From Blastococcus colisei (lineage in GTDB: Bacteria; Actinomycetota; Actinomycetes; Mycobacteriales; Geodermatophilaceae): DNA of 64,000 bases. The notes under the pieces are model-generated. The model saw only the letters and a list, made by a program, of their open reading frames with translations, made no database searches and had not been told where the DNA came from. Positions 1 through 8,139 of the stretch are shown piece by piece (position 1 is the first letter of the stretch; every line of letters begins with the position of its first letter). The position numbers were made by a program, and so were the translations under genes. The stretch covers positions 3,844,001 through 3,908,000 of the forward strand of contig NZ_VFQE01000001.1 of assembly GCF_006717095.1 (NCBI RefSeq), in the 5' to 3' direction.

Positions 1-73
1 CAGCACCTCCCGATCGCTGCCGAAGGGACGTCGCACACACATGGAAGTGCGGATCCACAAGGAGGTGTACGGA

Positions 74-2032
74 ATGAGCAGCAGCAACCTGCATGGAGGT
101 GCTCCAGACGCGCCGAGTCACGGCGTGACCTGGGGCGGCGTCCCCCTGCATGCCACGCGAGCGATGACCGTCGCCGTGGCCACGCTCGTGGCGGCAGGGC
201 TCACCGGCCCCGCTACCGCGAACGCAGCCACGCTGATGTCGTCGGCCGACCCGGTGTCGGTCATCGTGCGCGAGGCCACCGGCTCGGGGAACGCCCCCGA
301 GCGGGCGGTGGCCGCGTTCGGCGGCTCCGTCAGCCGGCAGCTGGGAATCATCGGCGGCTTCACCGCCGACGTCCCGGTCGACCGGGTCGACGCGCTCCGC
401 GCGGTGCCCGGCGTCCAGTCGGTCACCGAGAACGCCGGGCTCGCCCTGCAGAGCACCGACGTGGAGAGCCAGCTGGCGCAGCCGGGTTCGCTCTACACGA
501 TCGCCAACGAGGTCACCGGCGCCTCCGCGATGTGGGACGCCGGGTTCACCGGCGAGGGCGTGGACGTGGCCGTCATCGACTCGGGCACCGTCCCGGTCGA
601 CGGGTTCACCGCGCCCGGCAAGCTGGTCTACGGGCCGGACCTCTCCTTCGAGGTCGGCACGCCGTTGGAGAACCTGGACACCAACGGTCACGGCACGCAC
701 ATGGCCGGCATCATCGCCGGCCGGGACGACGCCGCGACCGGGGCGTACTCCGGGGACTCGAGCAACTTCGTCGGCATGGCGCCGGACGCCCGCATCGTCA
801 GCATCAAGGTCGCTGACGCGCTCGGGCACACCGACGTCTCGCAGGCGATCGCCGCCATCGACTGGGTCGTGGAGCACGGGGACGACAACGGCCTGAACGT
901 CCGTGTCGTCAACATGTCGTTCGGTACCGACGGCGTGCAGAGCTACCACCTCGACCCGCTGGCCTACGCGGCCGAGCAGGCGTGGCACAAGGGCATCGTG
1001 GTCGTCGTCGCCGTCGGCAACGAGGGCTTCGGGACGGGCAGGGTCAACAACCCGGCCACCGACCCGTACGTCATCGCCGTGGGCAGCAACGACGCCAAGG
1101 GCACGGCCGACCCGGCCGACGACGTCGTCTCGGCGTTCTCGAACGACGGTGACGGCACCCGCAACCCCGACGTGGTCGCCCCCGGCGAGCGCGTGGTGAG
1201 CCTGCGGAGCCCGAATTCGTTCCTGGACCAGGAGGCTCCGGCCGCCCGCATCGGCGAGCGGCTGTTCCGCGGTAGCGGCACCTCGCAGGCGGCAGCCGTC
1301 GTCTCGGGCGCCGCGGCGCTGCTGATCGACCAGCGTCCGGACATCACGCCCGACGAGGTCAAGGCCCTGCTCATGGGGACCGCCACGACGCTGCCCAACG
1401 CCACGGCGCGGCAGCAGGGTGCGGGCCTCATCGACCTGGCCGCGGCCATGAACGCGCCCACGCCGGAGAACGCGGTGCAGTCGTATCCGCGCTCCACCGG
1501 TGCGGGTTCGCTCGACGCCGCGCGTGGGTCGGTGGTCGTCGAGGTCGACGGCCAGGCGGTCACCGGTGAGGTCGACGTGGCCGGCAAGGCCATCGGCCAG
1601 TCCAACGCCCAGAACCTCGCCAAGGGCGTCAAGGAGAGGGTCGACAAGCAGGCGCGCGGACACGCCGCGGCGATCGGAAGGATGCCGGCCCACAAGCAGG
1701 CCCGGGAGATCGCCAAGCTCCCGGCAGCGCAGAAGGCCAAGGTCATCGACGCGCTCCCGCCGGGGCAGCGGAACAAGGTGCTCGCCCAGATGCCGGCCGA
1801 GGAGCAGGCCGCGCTGTCCGGGGTCACGTGGTCCGGGGTGACCTGGTCCGGGGTGACCTGGTCCGGGGTGACCTGGTCCGGCGTCACGTGGTCCGGCGTG
1901 ACCTGGTCCGGCGTGACCTGGTCCGGCGTGACGTGGTCCGGCGTGACCTGGTCCGGCGTGACGTGGTCCGGCGTGACGTGGTCCGGCGTCACGTGGTCGG
2001 GCGTCACCTGGTCCGGTTCGGGCTGGGCGTGA
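74..2032 (+). CDS. Secreted S8 (subtilisin-like) serine peptidase with SGVTW repeat tail
   Basis: This is an exported endopeptidase of family S8. I chose the ATG at 74 because GGAGGTG lies 7 bases upstream; an in-frame ATG at 41 has no such site. A hydrophobic signal segment (about residues 30-52, ending ATANAA) is followed by an I9-like propeptide and the catalytic domain: Asp169 in VAVIDSG, His206 in NGHGTH, oxyanion Asn316 in AVGNEG and Ser404 in GSGTSQAA. A charged Lys/Ala/Gln linker (about 505-580) leads to 13 perfect SGVTW pentapeptides and the end WSGSGWA. One GVTW also sits in the n-region before the signal helix. Tryptophan-rich pentapeptide tails on S8 enzymes occur in other actinobacteria; their role is unknown to me. 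The tail may anchor or assemble the enzyme at the surface. The next gene starts four bases downstream, so the two are probably co-transcribed. Confidence 0.93.
   Translation: MSSSNLHGGAPDAPSHGVTWGGVPLHATRAMTVAVATLVAAGLTGPATANAATLMSSADPVSVIVREATGSGNAPERAVAAFGGSVSRQLGIIGGFTADVPVDRVDALRAVPGVQSVTENAGLALQSTDVESQLAQPGSLYTIANEVTGASAMWDAGFTGEGVDVAVIDSGTVPVDGFTAPGKLVYGPDLSFEVGTPLENLDTNGHGTHMAGIIAGRDDAATGAYSGDSSNFVGMAPDARIVSIKVADALGHTDVSQAIAAIDWVVEHGDDNGLNVRVVNMSFGTDGVQSYHLDPLAYAAEQAWHKGIVVVVAVGNEGFGTGRVNNPATDPYVIAVGSNDAKGTADPADDVVSAFSNDGDGTRNPDVVAPGERVVSLRSPNSFLDQEAPAARIGERLFRGSGTSQAAAVVSGAAALLIDQRPDITPDEVKALLMGTATTLPNATARQQGAGLIDLAAAMNAPTPENAVQSYPRSTGAGSLDAARGSVVVEVDGQAVTGEVDVAGKAIGQSNAQNLAKGVKERVDKQARGHAAAIGRMPAHKQAREIAKLPAAQKAKVIDALPPGQRNKVLAQMPAEEQAALSGVTWSGVTWSGVTWSGVTWSGVTWSGVTWSGVTWSGVTWSGVTWSGVTWSGVTWSGVTWSGVTWSGSGWA
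1817..2011 (+). repeat. 13 x 15-bp coding tandem repeat (SGVTW)
   Basis: Thirteen in-frame 15-bp units of the type TCCGGCGTGACCTGG run without interruption to the penultimate codons of the S8 peptidase gene. Variation is confined to synonymous positions (GGG/GGC for Gly, GTC/GTG for Val, ACG/ACC for Thr). The protein is therefore invariant while the DNA has diverged, which suggests selection on the peptide. Copy number may vary between strains by slippage or recombination. Confidence 0.97.
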
Positions 2033-2036
2033 CCTG

Positions 2037-4676
2037 ATGACGACGATGACGAACGGCTCCGACGCCGTGCAGATCACCCTCCTGGGCCGGCTCACCCCGT
2101 CCCAGCGGATCATGCTGCTCACTGCGACCGTGGCAGTGGCCGCGGTGGCGCTGTTCGTCATCGTCGTCCACCCGCTTCCCGGAGCCCCCACGGCCCTGAA
2201 CCTGCCGTGGGTGCTCTGGGCGGCCGCCTTCGCCCTGGGCGAGGTGCTCGTCGTCCACTGGCAGTGGAAGCGGGACGCACACAGCTTCTCCATGGGCGAC
2301 CTCGTACTGGCCGTCGCCCTCTTCCTGGCCACCCCCACCCAACTCGTGACCGCGATGGCGCTCGGATCGGGCGCTGCCCTGGTCCTGCACCGGCGTCAGC
2401 GCGGGCTGAAGCTCGCCTTCAACGTCGCCGAGTACGCCCTGGGCGCTGCCATGGCGCTGATCGTCTTCCACAGCCTCTCGGGTGTGCTCGGCGAACGGCT
2501 CGACTGGGTGGCCGCTCTGGCTGCCGTCCTGACGGCGACGCTGACCGCCGACCTGTGCATCTTCGGCATCATGACCATCCTCGAGGGCCGCATCGACACG
2601 GCGAAGCTCGTGGAACTGCTCGGCCTGTCCGTTCCGTTCGCACTGGGCTCGGCCGGCATGGGACTGGTGGTCGCCCGCACGGTGGTCAACGACCCGGCCT
2701 CCCTGGCGCTGCTGACGCTGCCGACCCTGCTCATCGTCGTGGCCTATCGGGCCTACACCGGCGCGAAGGAGCAGCAGGACAACCTGCGCCTGCTGCACGA
2801 GGTGACCTCGCTCCTGCACGCCGGGGACACGCAGGAAGCCCTCGGCGACTTCCTCGACTCGGTGCGCTCGGCCTTCCGGGCCGAGATGGCCGAACTCGTC
2901 CTGCTCGGCCCCGCCGGGCGCGAAGGCGCCACCGTGAGCCGGAGCCGCGAAGGCACCGAGCCCATCGTCATGGCCCCGCTCGACGACCCGGACGACCACC
3001 ACCGGCTGCTGCGCCTGGCCACCTCGTCGGGTGCCCTCACCACGCGGACCGGCACCGGGCCGGGCGCGCAGCTGGACAGCTACGCCGCCGACCGCGGCCT
3101 CAAGGACGCCGTCGCCGCGGCGCTGCGCACCGAGGACCGGGTGCACGGCCTGCTGCTCGTCGGGGGTCGCATCGGCGACGTCACCACCTTCACCTCGCGC
3201 GACCTCGCCCTCCTGGACACCTTCGCCCGCCACGTCGCCACCTCGCTGGAGCGCGGCCGCCTGGAGGAGAACCTCCGGCAGGTCACCGACCTCAAGGAGC
3301 AGCTGCGGCACCAGGCCCTGCACGACCCCCTGACCGGGCTGCCCAACCGCACCCTGTTCCTCGACCGCGTGCGGCACGCCGTCGACAGCGCGGGGCGCTC
3401 CGGAGTCGCGCCGGCCGTCCTCTACCTGGACCTCGACGGGTTCAAGCCGGTCAACGACACCTACGGCCACGAGGCCGGCGACGTCCTGCTGCGCACGGTC
3501 GCCGACCGGCTGCGCGGCTGCCTGCGGCCGGCCGACACCGCCGCCCGGCTCGGTGGCGACGAGTTCGTCGTCCTGCTCAACGGCCCGATCGACCGGTTCG
3601 GCGTGGCGCGGGTCGTGGAACGCATCCGCGCGCAGCTCGACGTCCCTGTGCTCCTCGGCGCCGACGTCGTGACGACCGTAGGGGCCAGCATCGGTGTCGC
3701 CCTCGGCGACGATGTCCCGGACGCCGGCACCCTCGTCCGGCACGCCGACGTCGCGATGTACGCGGCCAAGCGCTCGAGCGGCAACGACTTCATCGTCTAC
3801 GAGCCGGGCCTCGGCAACACCACGTCCACCCGCAAGGACTCCACGGCCGAGCTGGCCGCGGCGATCGACGCCGGCGAGCTGCGGACGGTCTACCAGCCGC
3901 TCATCGACATGCGCACCGGGCGCCCGATCGGCGCCGAGGCGCTCGTGCGCTGGCAGCACCCGGTCGACGGGCTGCGGTCGCCGGACCAGTTCATCGGCCT
4001 GGCCGAGGAGAGCGGCCTGATCACGCGGATCGGCGAGCTGGTCCTGGGCGACGCCTGCACGCAGGCCGCCCTCTGGGTGGCCGAGTCGCCGGACCAGGAG
4101 GACCTGCTGGTGACGGTGAACCTCTCGGCCCGCCAGGTCGCCGACGAGCAGATCGTGGAGCAGGTCAGCGCCGCGTTGGCCGCTTCCGGGCTCGAGCCGC
4201 ACCGCCTGGTCCTGGAGATCACCGAGACCGTCCTCATGCACGACCGTGACGCCGCGGCCGCGACCCTGTGGCTGCTGAAGGGTCTGGGCGTGCGGATCGC
4301 GATCGACGACTTCGGCACCGGGTACTCGTCGCTGGCCTACCTGCGCCGCTTCCCGATCGACATGCTGAAGGTGGCCCGCGAGTTCGTCGACGGGCTCGGC
4401 CGGGACGCCCACGACGACGTCATCACCCGCGCGATCGTGGAGCTGGCCGGGACCCTGGGCCTGCTCACCGTGGCCGAGGGGGTCGAGACCACCCAGCAGT
4501 CGGAGACCGTCGCCGCCCTCGGTTGCGACATCGCGCAGGGCTACCTGTTCTCGCGGCCGATCGAGGCCGACGCCGTCAGCGCCGTCATGTCGGCGTCGCT
4601 GGTCGCGGCGCACCTCCGCCCCCGGCCGGTCGACCTCGGCCGTTCCGGCTCGACCGGAGAACTGGCGTCGGCCTGA
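2037..4676 (+). CDS. Membrane GAF-GGDEF-EAL cyclic-di-GMP enzyme
   Basis: This 879-residue protein is predicted to make and/or degrade c-di-GMP at the membrane. About seven or eight hydrophobic segments (residues 25-240, MASE-like) precede a GAF-like region (about 250-410), a GGDEF domain with intact GGDEF near residue 506, and an EAL domain with intact EALVRW near 635. An RPAD inhibitory-site motif lies exactly five residues before GGDEF, so product inhibition is expected. In the EAL domain, DDFGTGYSS, AEGVET and the late Gln in AQGYLF are present. The usual KID motif reads LKVAR, so its aspartate is alanine, which may lower phosphodiesterase activity. The ATG is four bases after the stop of the S8 peptidase gene, so the pair forms an operon. 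Confidence 0.94.
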   Translation: MTTMTNGSDAVQITLLGRLTPSQRIMLLTATVAVAAVALFVIVVHPLPGAPTALNLPWVLWAAAFALGEVLVVHWQWKRDAHSFSMGDLVLAVALFLATPTQLVTAMALGSGAALVLHRRQRGLKLAFNVAEYALGAAMALIVFHSLSGVLGERLDWVAALAAVLTATLTADLCIFGIMTILEGRIDTAKLVELLGLSVPFALGSAGMGLVVARTVVNDPASLALLTLPTLLIVVAYRAYTGAKEQQDNLRLLHEVTSLLHAGDTQEALGDFLDSVRSAFRAEMAELVLLGPAGREGATVSRSREGTEPIVMAPLDDPDDHHRLLRLATSSGALTTRTGTGPGAQLDSYAADRGLKDAVAAALRTEDRVHGLLLVGGRIGDVTTFTSRDLALLDTFARHVATSLERGRLEENLRQVTDLKEQLRHQALHDPLTGLPNRTLFLDRVRHAVDSAGRSGVAPAVLYLDLDGFKPVNDTYGHEAGDVLLRTVADRLRGCLRPADTAARLGGDEFVVLLNGPIDRFGVARVVERIRAQLDVPVLLGADVVTTVGASIGVALGDDVPDAGTLVRHADVAMYAAKRSSGNDFIVYEPGLGNTTSTRKDSTAELAAAIDAGELRTVYQPLIDMRTGRPIGAEALVRWQHPVDGLRSPDQFIGLAEESGLITRIGELVLGDACTQAALWVAESPDQEDLLVTVNLSARQVADEQIVEQVSAALAASGLEPHRLVLEITETVLMHDRDAAAATLWLLKGLGVRIAIDDFGTGYSSLAYLRRFPIDMLKVAREFVDGLGRDAHDDVITRAIVELAGTLGLLTVAEGVETTQQSETVAALGCDIAQGYLFSRPIEADAVSAVMSASLVAAHLRPRPVDLGRSGSTGELASA

Positions 4677-4686
4677 TCGATCAGGC
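4671..4686. other. 16-bp perfect palindrome holding both convergent stop codons
   Basis: GCCTGATCGATCAGGC is a perfect palindrome. It contains the TGA of the GGDEF-EAL gene (4674-4676) and the TGA of idi on the other strand. It may work as a compact bidirectional transcription end, but it is too short to be sure. Confidence 0.5.
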
Positions 4687-5208
4687 GGCGGGCACCAGCC
4701 CGGCGTCCTCGATCATGCGCGCCTGCTCACGGCACCACGGCGACCAGGCGTCACCCTCGGACTCCTGCCGACGGCGGAATCCGGCCCAGTCCAGCAGCTC
4801 CCACTCCTCCACCTCGGAGGCGTCGGGCTCGGGCGAGCCGGTGAAGCGGCCCAGGTAGACCGGGCAGATCTCGTTCTCGACGACGCCCTGGAACTCCGCG
4901 CGGTAGCGGTACCCGGGCAGCGCAGGCCGGATGTCGGCCACCCCGAGGCCGAGCTCGAACCGCGCGCGCCGGGCGATCGCGTCGGCGTCGTCCTCGTCGG
5001 GGCCCGGGTGCCCGCAGACCGTGTTGGTCCACATCCCCGGGAACGTCGCCTTGTCCACCGCCCGGCGCGTGATGAGCAGGCGGCCGGCGTCGTCGAACAG
5101 GTAGGCGGAGAACGCGCGGTGCAGCGGTGTCTCGCCGTGGTGCACCAGCGGCTTGGGCATGGTGCCGATGGCCAGCCCGTCGTCGTCGACCAGCACGATG
5201 AGCTCCAT
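4681..5208 (-). CDS. idi: Isopentenyl-diphosphate delta-isomerase, type I
   Basis: Interconverts isopentenyl and dimethylallyl diphosphate in isoprenoid synthesis (carotenoids, menaquinone, polyprenyl carriers). The 175-residue length is typical of bacterial type I enzymes. Visible signatures are the active-site cysteine in NTVCGHP, the metal-binding His residues, a Nudix-like helix (ARRARFELGLGV) and the catalytic Glu region ENEICPVY. It ends four bases from the convergent GGDEF-EAL gene. No other isoprenoid gene is adjacent. Confidence 0.95.
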   Translation of the reverse strand: MELIVLVDDDGLAIGTMPKPLVHHGETPLHRAFSAYLFDDAGRLLITRRAVDKATFPGMWTNTVCGHPGPDEDDADAIARRARFELGLGVADIRPALPGYRYRAEFQGVVENEICPVYLGRFTGSPEPDASEVEEWELLDWAGFRRRQESEGDAWSPWCREQARMIEDAGLVPAA

Positions 5209-5289
5209 GCCTCATTGTCTCCCTACCGGTCGACGACCGCGGCCAGGGGGCGTTCCCCGGTTGCGCTGAGCCCCTTTCGGCCCTCGTCG

Positions 5290-5426
5290 GGGACCCTTCG
5301 GGCCCCGCTCGTCACGCCGCCTCGCGGGGCGGCTCCGCGTCGCTCCTCGGGGAGCCTCCGGCCCCCACTCGTCGCGACGCAGCCTCCGGCCCCCGCTCGT
5401 CACGACACCACTCCTCACGACACCGC
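5290..5426. repeat. Intergenic GC-rich short direct repeats
   Basis: The 244-base gap between idi and the hydrolase gene holds no credible gene. It carries two near-identical units (5354-5379 and 5382-5406, period 28) built on GCCTCCGGCCCCC-CTCGTC-CGAC, a third partial unit near 5300-5316 (GGGCCCCGCTCGTCACG), and two CACGACACC copies (5401 and 5416). It looks like a lineage-specific dispersed intergenic repeat. The promoter of the downstream gene must lie inside or just after it. Confidence 0.6.
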
Positions 5427-5452
5427 TCCCGCACTTTGGCAGCATCTGGGAG

Positions 5453-6283
5453 GTGGACAGCTTCCGCCGCGACGGCCTGACCTTCGACGTCCTCGACGCC
5501 GGTCCCTCCGACGGTGATCCCGTCGTCCTGCTGCACGGCTTCCCGCAGGACGCGACCGCCTGGGACCGGGTGACGCCGGCGCTGCACCAGCACGGACTCC
5601 GGACCCTGGCGCCGGACCAGCGGGGCTACTCCCCCATGGCCCGTCCCCGGGGCCGGGCCCACTACCGGCTGCGGGAGACGACCGGTGACGTCCTGGCCCT
5701 GCTGGACACCGCGGGGCTCGATAGCGCGCACGTCGTGGGTCACGACTGGGGTGGCCTCGTCGCCTGGGCGCTGGCCGCCTGGCACCCCGACCGGGTGCGG
5801 ACGCTGACCGCGATCTCGGTGCCGCACCCGGGGGCGATGGCGAAGGCGATGGTGACCAGCGACCAGGCGCTGCGCTCCTCCTACGTGGGGCTGTTCCAGC
5901 TGCCGATGGTGCCCGAGCGGCTGATGCTCGCGGGCGACGGCGCGGCTCTCCGCCGGGTGCTGCGCCATGGCGGGCTCCCCGACGACGCCGTCGACCGCTA
6001 TGTCGCCCGCATGTGCGAGCCGCGGGCGTTGTCGGGGGCGCTCGGCTGGTACCGGGCCCTGCCCTGGAGCGGGCGCGACCCGGTGGGGAAGGTCCGCGTG
6101 CCCACGTTGCACCTGTGGAGCACCCGCGACGCCTTCCTCGGGCGGGCCGCCACCGAGGCCACCGCGCAGTTCGTGGAGGGCCCCTACCGGCTCGAGGTGC
6201 TCGACGACGTTCCGCACTGGATCCCCGAACTGGCTCCCGACCGGGTCGCGGAGCTGGTCACCGCCCACGTCCGCACCACCTGA
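5453..6283 (+). CDS. Alpha/beta hydrolase, epoxide hydrolase-like
   Basis: A 276-residue alpha/beta-hydrolase with the oxyanion motif HGFPQD, an Asp nucleophile in GHDWGG (as in epoxide hydrolases and haloalkane dehalogenases rather than Ser esterases), a cap region, an acid in the STRDAF strand and a catalytic His in DVPHWIPE. The substrate cannot be told. The start is the GTG at 5453; GGGAGG touches it directly, too close for a normal ribosome site, so initiation may be leaderless. An MFS transporter gene begins seven bases after the stop, suggesting uptake and hydrolysis of one compound. Confidence 0.85.
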   Translation: MDSFRRDGLTFDVLDAGPSDGDPVVLLHGFPQDATAWDRVTPALHQHGLRTLAPDQRGYSPMARPRGRAHYRLRETTGDVLALLDTAGLDSAHVVGHDWGGLVAWALAAWHPDRVRTLTAISVPHPGAMAKAMVTSDQALRSSYVGLFQLPMVPERLMLAGDGAALRRVLRHGGLPDDAVDRYVARMCEPRALSGALGWYRALPWSGRDPVGKVRVPTLHLWSTRDAFLGRAATEATAQFVEGPYRLEVLDDVPHWIPELAPDRVAELVTAHVRTT

Positions 6284-6289
6284 GGAACG

Positions 6290-7639
6290 ATGACGGCGAC
6301 CGACGCTCCGCTCCCCCGGGCCGAACGGCTCGACCGGCTTCCCTTCACCCGTGAGCACGGCCGGCTGGTCGTGGGCTCGGGGCTCGGCTGGGCGCTCGAC
6401 GCCATGGACGTCGGGCTCATCTCCTTCGTCATGGCCGCGCTCGCCGTGCAGTGGCAGCTCTCCCCCACCGAGCTGTCCTGGATCGGCTCCATCGGCTTCG
6501 CCGGGATGGCGCTCGGCGCCACGCTCGGCGGCCTGCTGGCCGACCGGTTCGGACGGCGACAGGTCTTCGCGATCACGCTGCTGATCTTCGGCTTGGCGAC
6601 CGGTGCCGCCGCGCTGTCCTGGTCGGTCGGCGCGCTGCTGGTGTTCCGCTTCCTCATCGGCCTGGGCCTCGGCGCCGAGCTGCCGGTGGCGTCCACGTTG
6701 GTCAGCGAGTTCGCGCCGGCCCGCGTGCGCGGTCGCGTGGTCGTGCTGCTCGAGGCGTTCTGGGCGGTGGGATGGACGCTGGCGGCGCTGATCGGCTACT
6801 TCGTGGTCCCCCGCAGCGACGACGGCTGGCGCTGGGCGCTGGCGATCGGCGCGCTCCCGGCGCTGTACGCCGTCGTCGTCCGGCTGGGGTTGCCCGAGTC
6901 GGTGCGCTTCCTGGAGACCCGCGGCCGCGTGGAGGAGGCCGAGGCGGCCGTCCGCCGGTTCGAGCGGGCCGCCGGGGTCGCACCGGTCGAGTCGCCGCTG
7001 CCGGAGCCGGCGCAGGCCCCCGGCCCCGGCGCGTTGTGGGCCGCGGCCACGCGAGTGCGCACGGCCGCGCTGTGGGTCGTCTGGTTCAGCATCAACTTCG
7101 CCTACTACGGGGCCTTCATCTGGCTGCCGACCCTGCTCGTGGCGAACGGCTTCTCGCTGGTCCGGTCGTTCGGCTACACCCTGGTCATCACGCTGGCCCA
7201 GCTGCCCGGGTACGCGGTGGCCGCGTACCTGATCGAGGTGTGGGGACGGCGCGCCACGCTCGCGACCTTCCTCGCCGGCTCCGCCCTGGGCGCCGGCCTG
7301 TTCGCGGCGGCCGACGGCGAGACCGCGGTCCTGCTCACCGGCATGGTCCTGTCCTTCTTCAACCTCGGCGCCTGGGGCGCGCTCTACGCGGTGACGCCGG
7401 AGGTCTACCCGACGGTCCTCCGGGCGACCGGAGCCGGCGCGGCGGCAGGGTTCGGCCGGCTGGCGTCCATCGCCGCACCGCTGTGCGTGCCGCCGCTGCT
7501 GGATGCGGGTGGCACCGGCCTGGTCTTCGGCACGTTCGCGGCGTTCTTCGTCCTGGGCGGCATCGCCACCCGGTGGCTGCCCGAGCGGCGCGGCCAGGCC
7601 CTGGACGACGTCGTCGGGGCCCCCGCCCGGTCGGCCTGA
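6290..7639 (+). CDS. MFS transporter, NiaP/aromatic-acid or sugar symporter type
   Basis: A 449-residue major facilitator with about 12 membrane segments. The family A-loop signature DRFGRRQ follows TM2. GAELPVASTLVSE in TM4 and LPESVRFLE after TM6 resemble the metabolite:H+ symporter branch that includes niacin/benzoate carriers (NiaP-like). The gene follows the epoxide-hydrolase-like gene within seven bases and is probably translated from the same mRNA. The substrate is unknown. NAD salvage genes (pncB, pncA) lie 22 kb away, so a link to niacin uptake would be speculative. Confidence 0.85.
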   Translation: MTATDAPLPRAERLDRLPFTREHGRLVVGSGLGWALDAMDVGLISFVMAALAVQWQLSPTELSWIGSIGFAGMALGATLGGLLADRFGRRQVFAITLLIFGLATGAAALSWSVGALLVFRFLIGLGLGAELPVASTLVSEFAPARVRGRVVVLLEAFWAVGWTLAALIGYFVVPRSDDGWRWALAIGALPALYAVVVRLGLPESVRFLETRGRVEEAEAAVRRFERAAGVAPVESPLPEPAQAPGPGALWAAATRVRTAALWVVWFSINFAYYGAFIWLPTLLVANGFSLVRSFGYTLVITLAQLPGYAVAAYLIEVWGRRATLATFLAGSALGAGLFAAADGETAVLLTGMVLSFFNLGAWGALYAVTPEVYPTVLRATGAGAAAGFGRLASIAAPLCVPPLLDAGGTGLVFGTFAAFFVLGGIATRWLPERRGQALDDVVGAPARSA

Positions 7640-7691
7640 GCGGCGTCGCGGAGCCTGGTCACGGCGCCGTCGCCGGAGAACAGTGACGGCC

Positions 7692-8030
7692 ATGAGCCTG
7701 GACCCGGTGCAGAGCAACCCCGAGCGCTACACGGTGGTCTACGAGAACGACCGGGTGCGCGTCCTGGAGTACACCGACCGACCCGGCGATTCCACGACCC
7801 CGCACCAGCACCCGGACAGCGTCATGCACACGCTGAGTGCATTCCGGCGGCGGTTGCGCTCGGGGGACGCCCACCGCGACGTGGAGATGCCGGCGGGCCT
7901 GACCGGTTGGTTGCCGGCGCAGGTGCACAGCGGGGAGAACATCGGCGACACCCCGACCCACGTGCTCTTCGTCGAGCTGAAGGACACACCGGCGGGGCCG
8001 GCCGACACCGCTCGCCTGGGACCGGACTGA
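7692..8030 (+). CDS. Small cupin-domain protein
   Basis: A 112-residue single-domain cupin. The metal-binding histidines are in TTPHQHPDSVMHTL, with a later His in AQVHSGEN; no other domain is present. GGAG at 7675-7678 is 13 bases from this ATG and 4 bases from an in-frame GTG at 7683, so either start is possible. Small cupins of this kind are often cytoplasmic isomerases, dioxygenase relatives or sensors; nothing here decides the reaction. It lies 52 bases after the MFS gene in the same direction. Confidence 0.75.
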   Translation: MSLDPVQSNPERYTVVYENDRVRVLEYTDRPGDSTTPHQHPDSVMHTLSAFRRRLRSGDAHRDVEMPAGLTGWLPAQVHSGENIGDTPTHVLFVELKDTPAGPADTARLGPD

Positions 8031-8139
8031 GCGGCAGGATCGCCGGGTGACCAGCCCGCTGGCGTTCCCGTGCGCGGGCTTCACTCCGCTGAGACCTGCG
8101 GCCCCGGTTGGCGCAGGACGCGTCGGGTAGCGGCAGACC

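Noticed and set aside
1817-2011. Regular 15-bp units considered as a CRISPR or minisatellite array
   Set aside because: No spacers, units contiguous and in frame; protein is constant while codons vary, so it is a coding repeat.
2004-4613. 869-residue antisense frame opposite the GGDEF-EAL gene
   Set aside because: High Arg/Gly/His composition, no domains and exact mirror of a well-supported gene; a GC-driven shadow.
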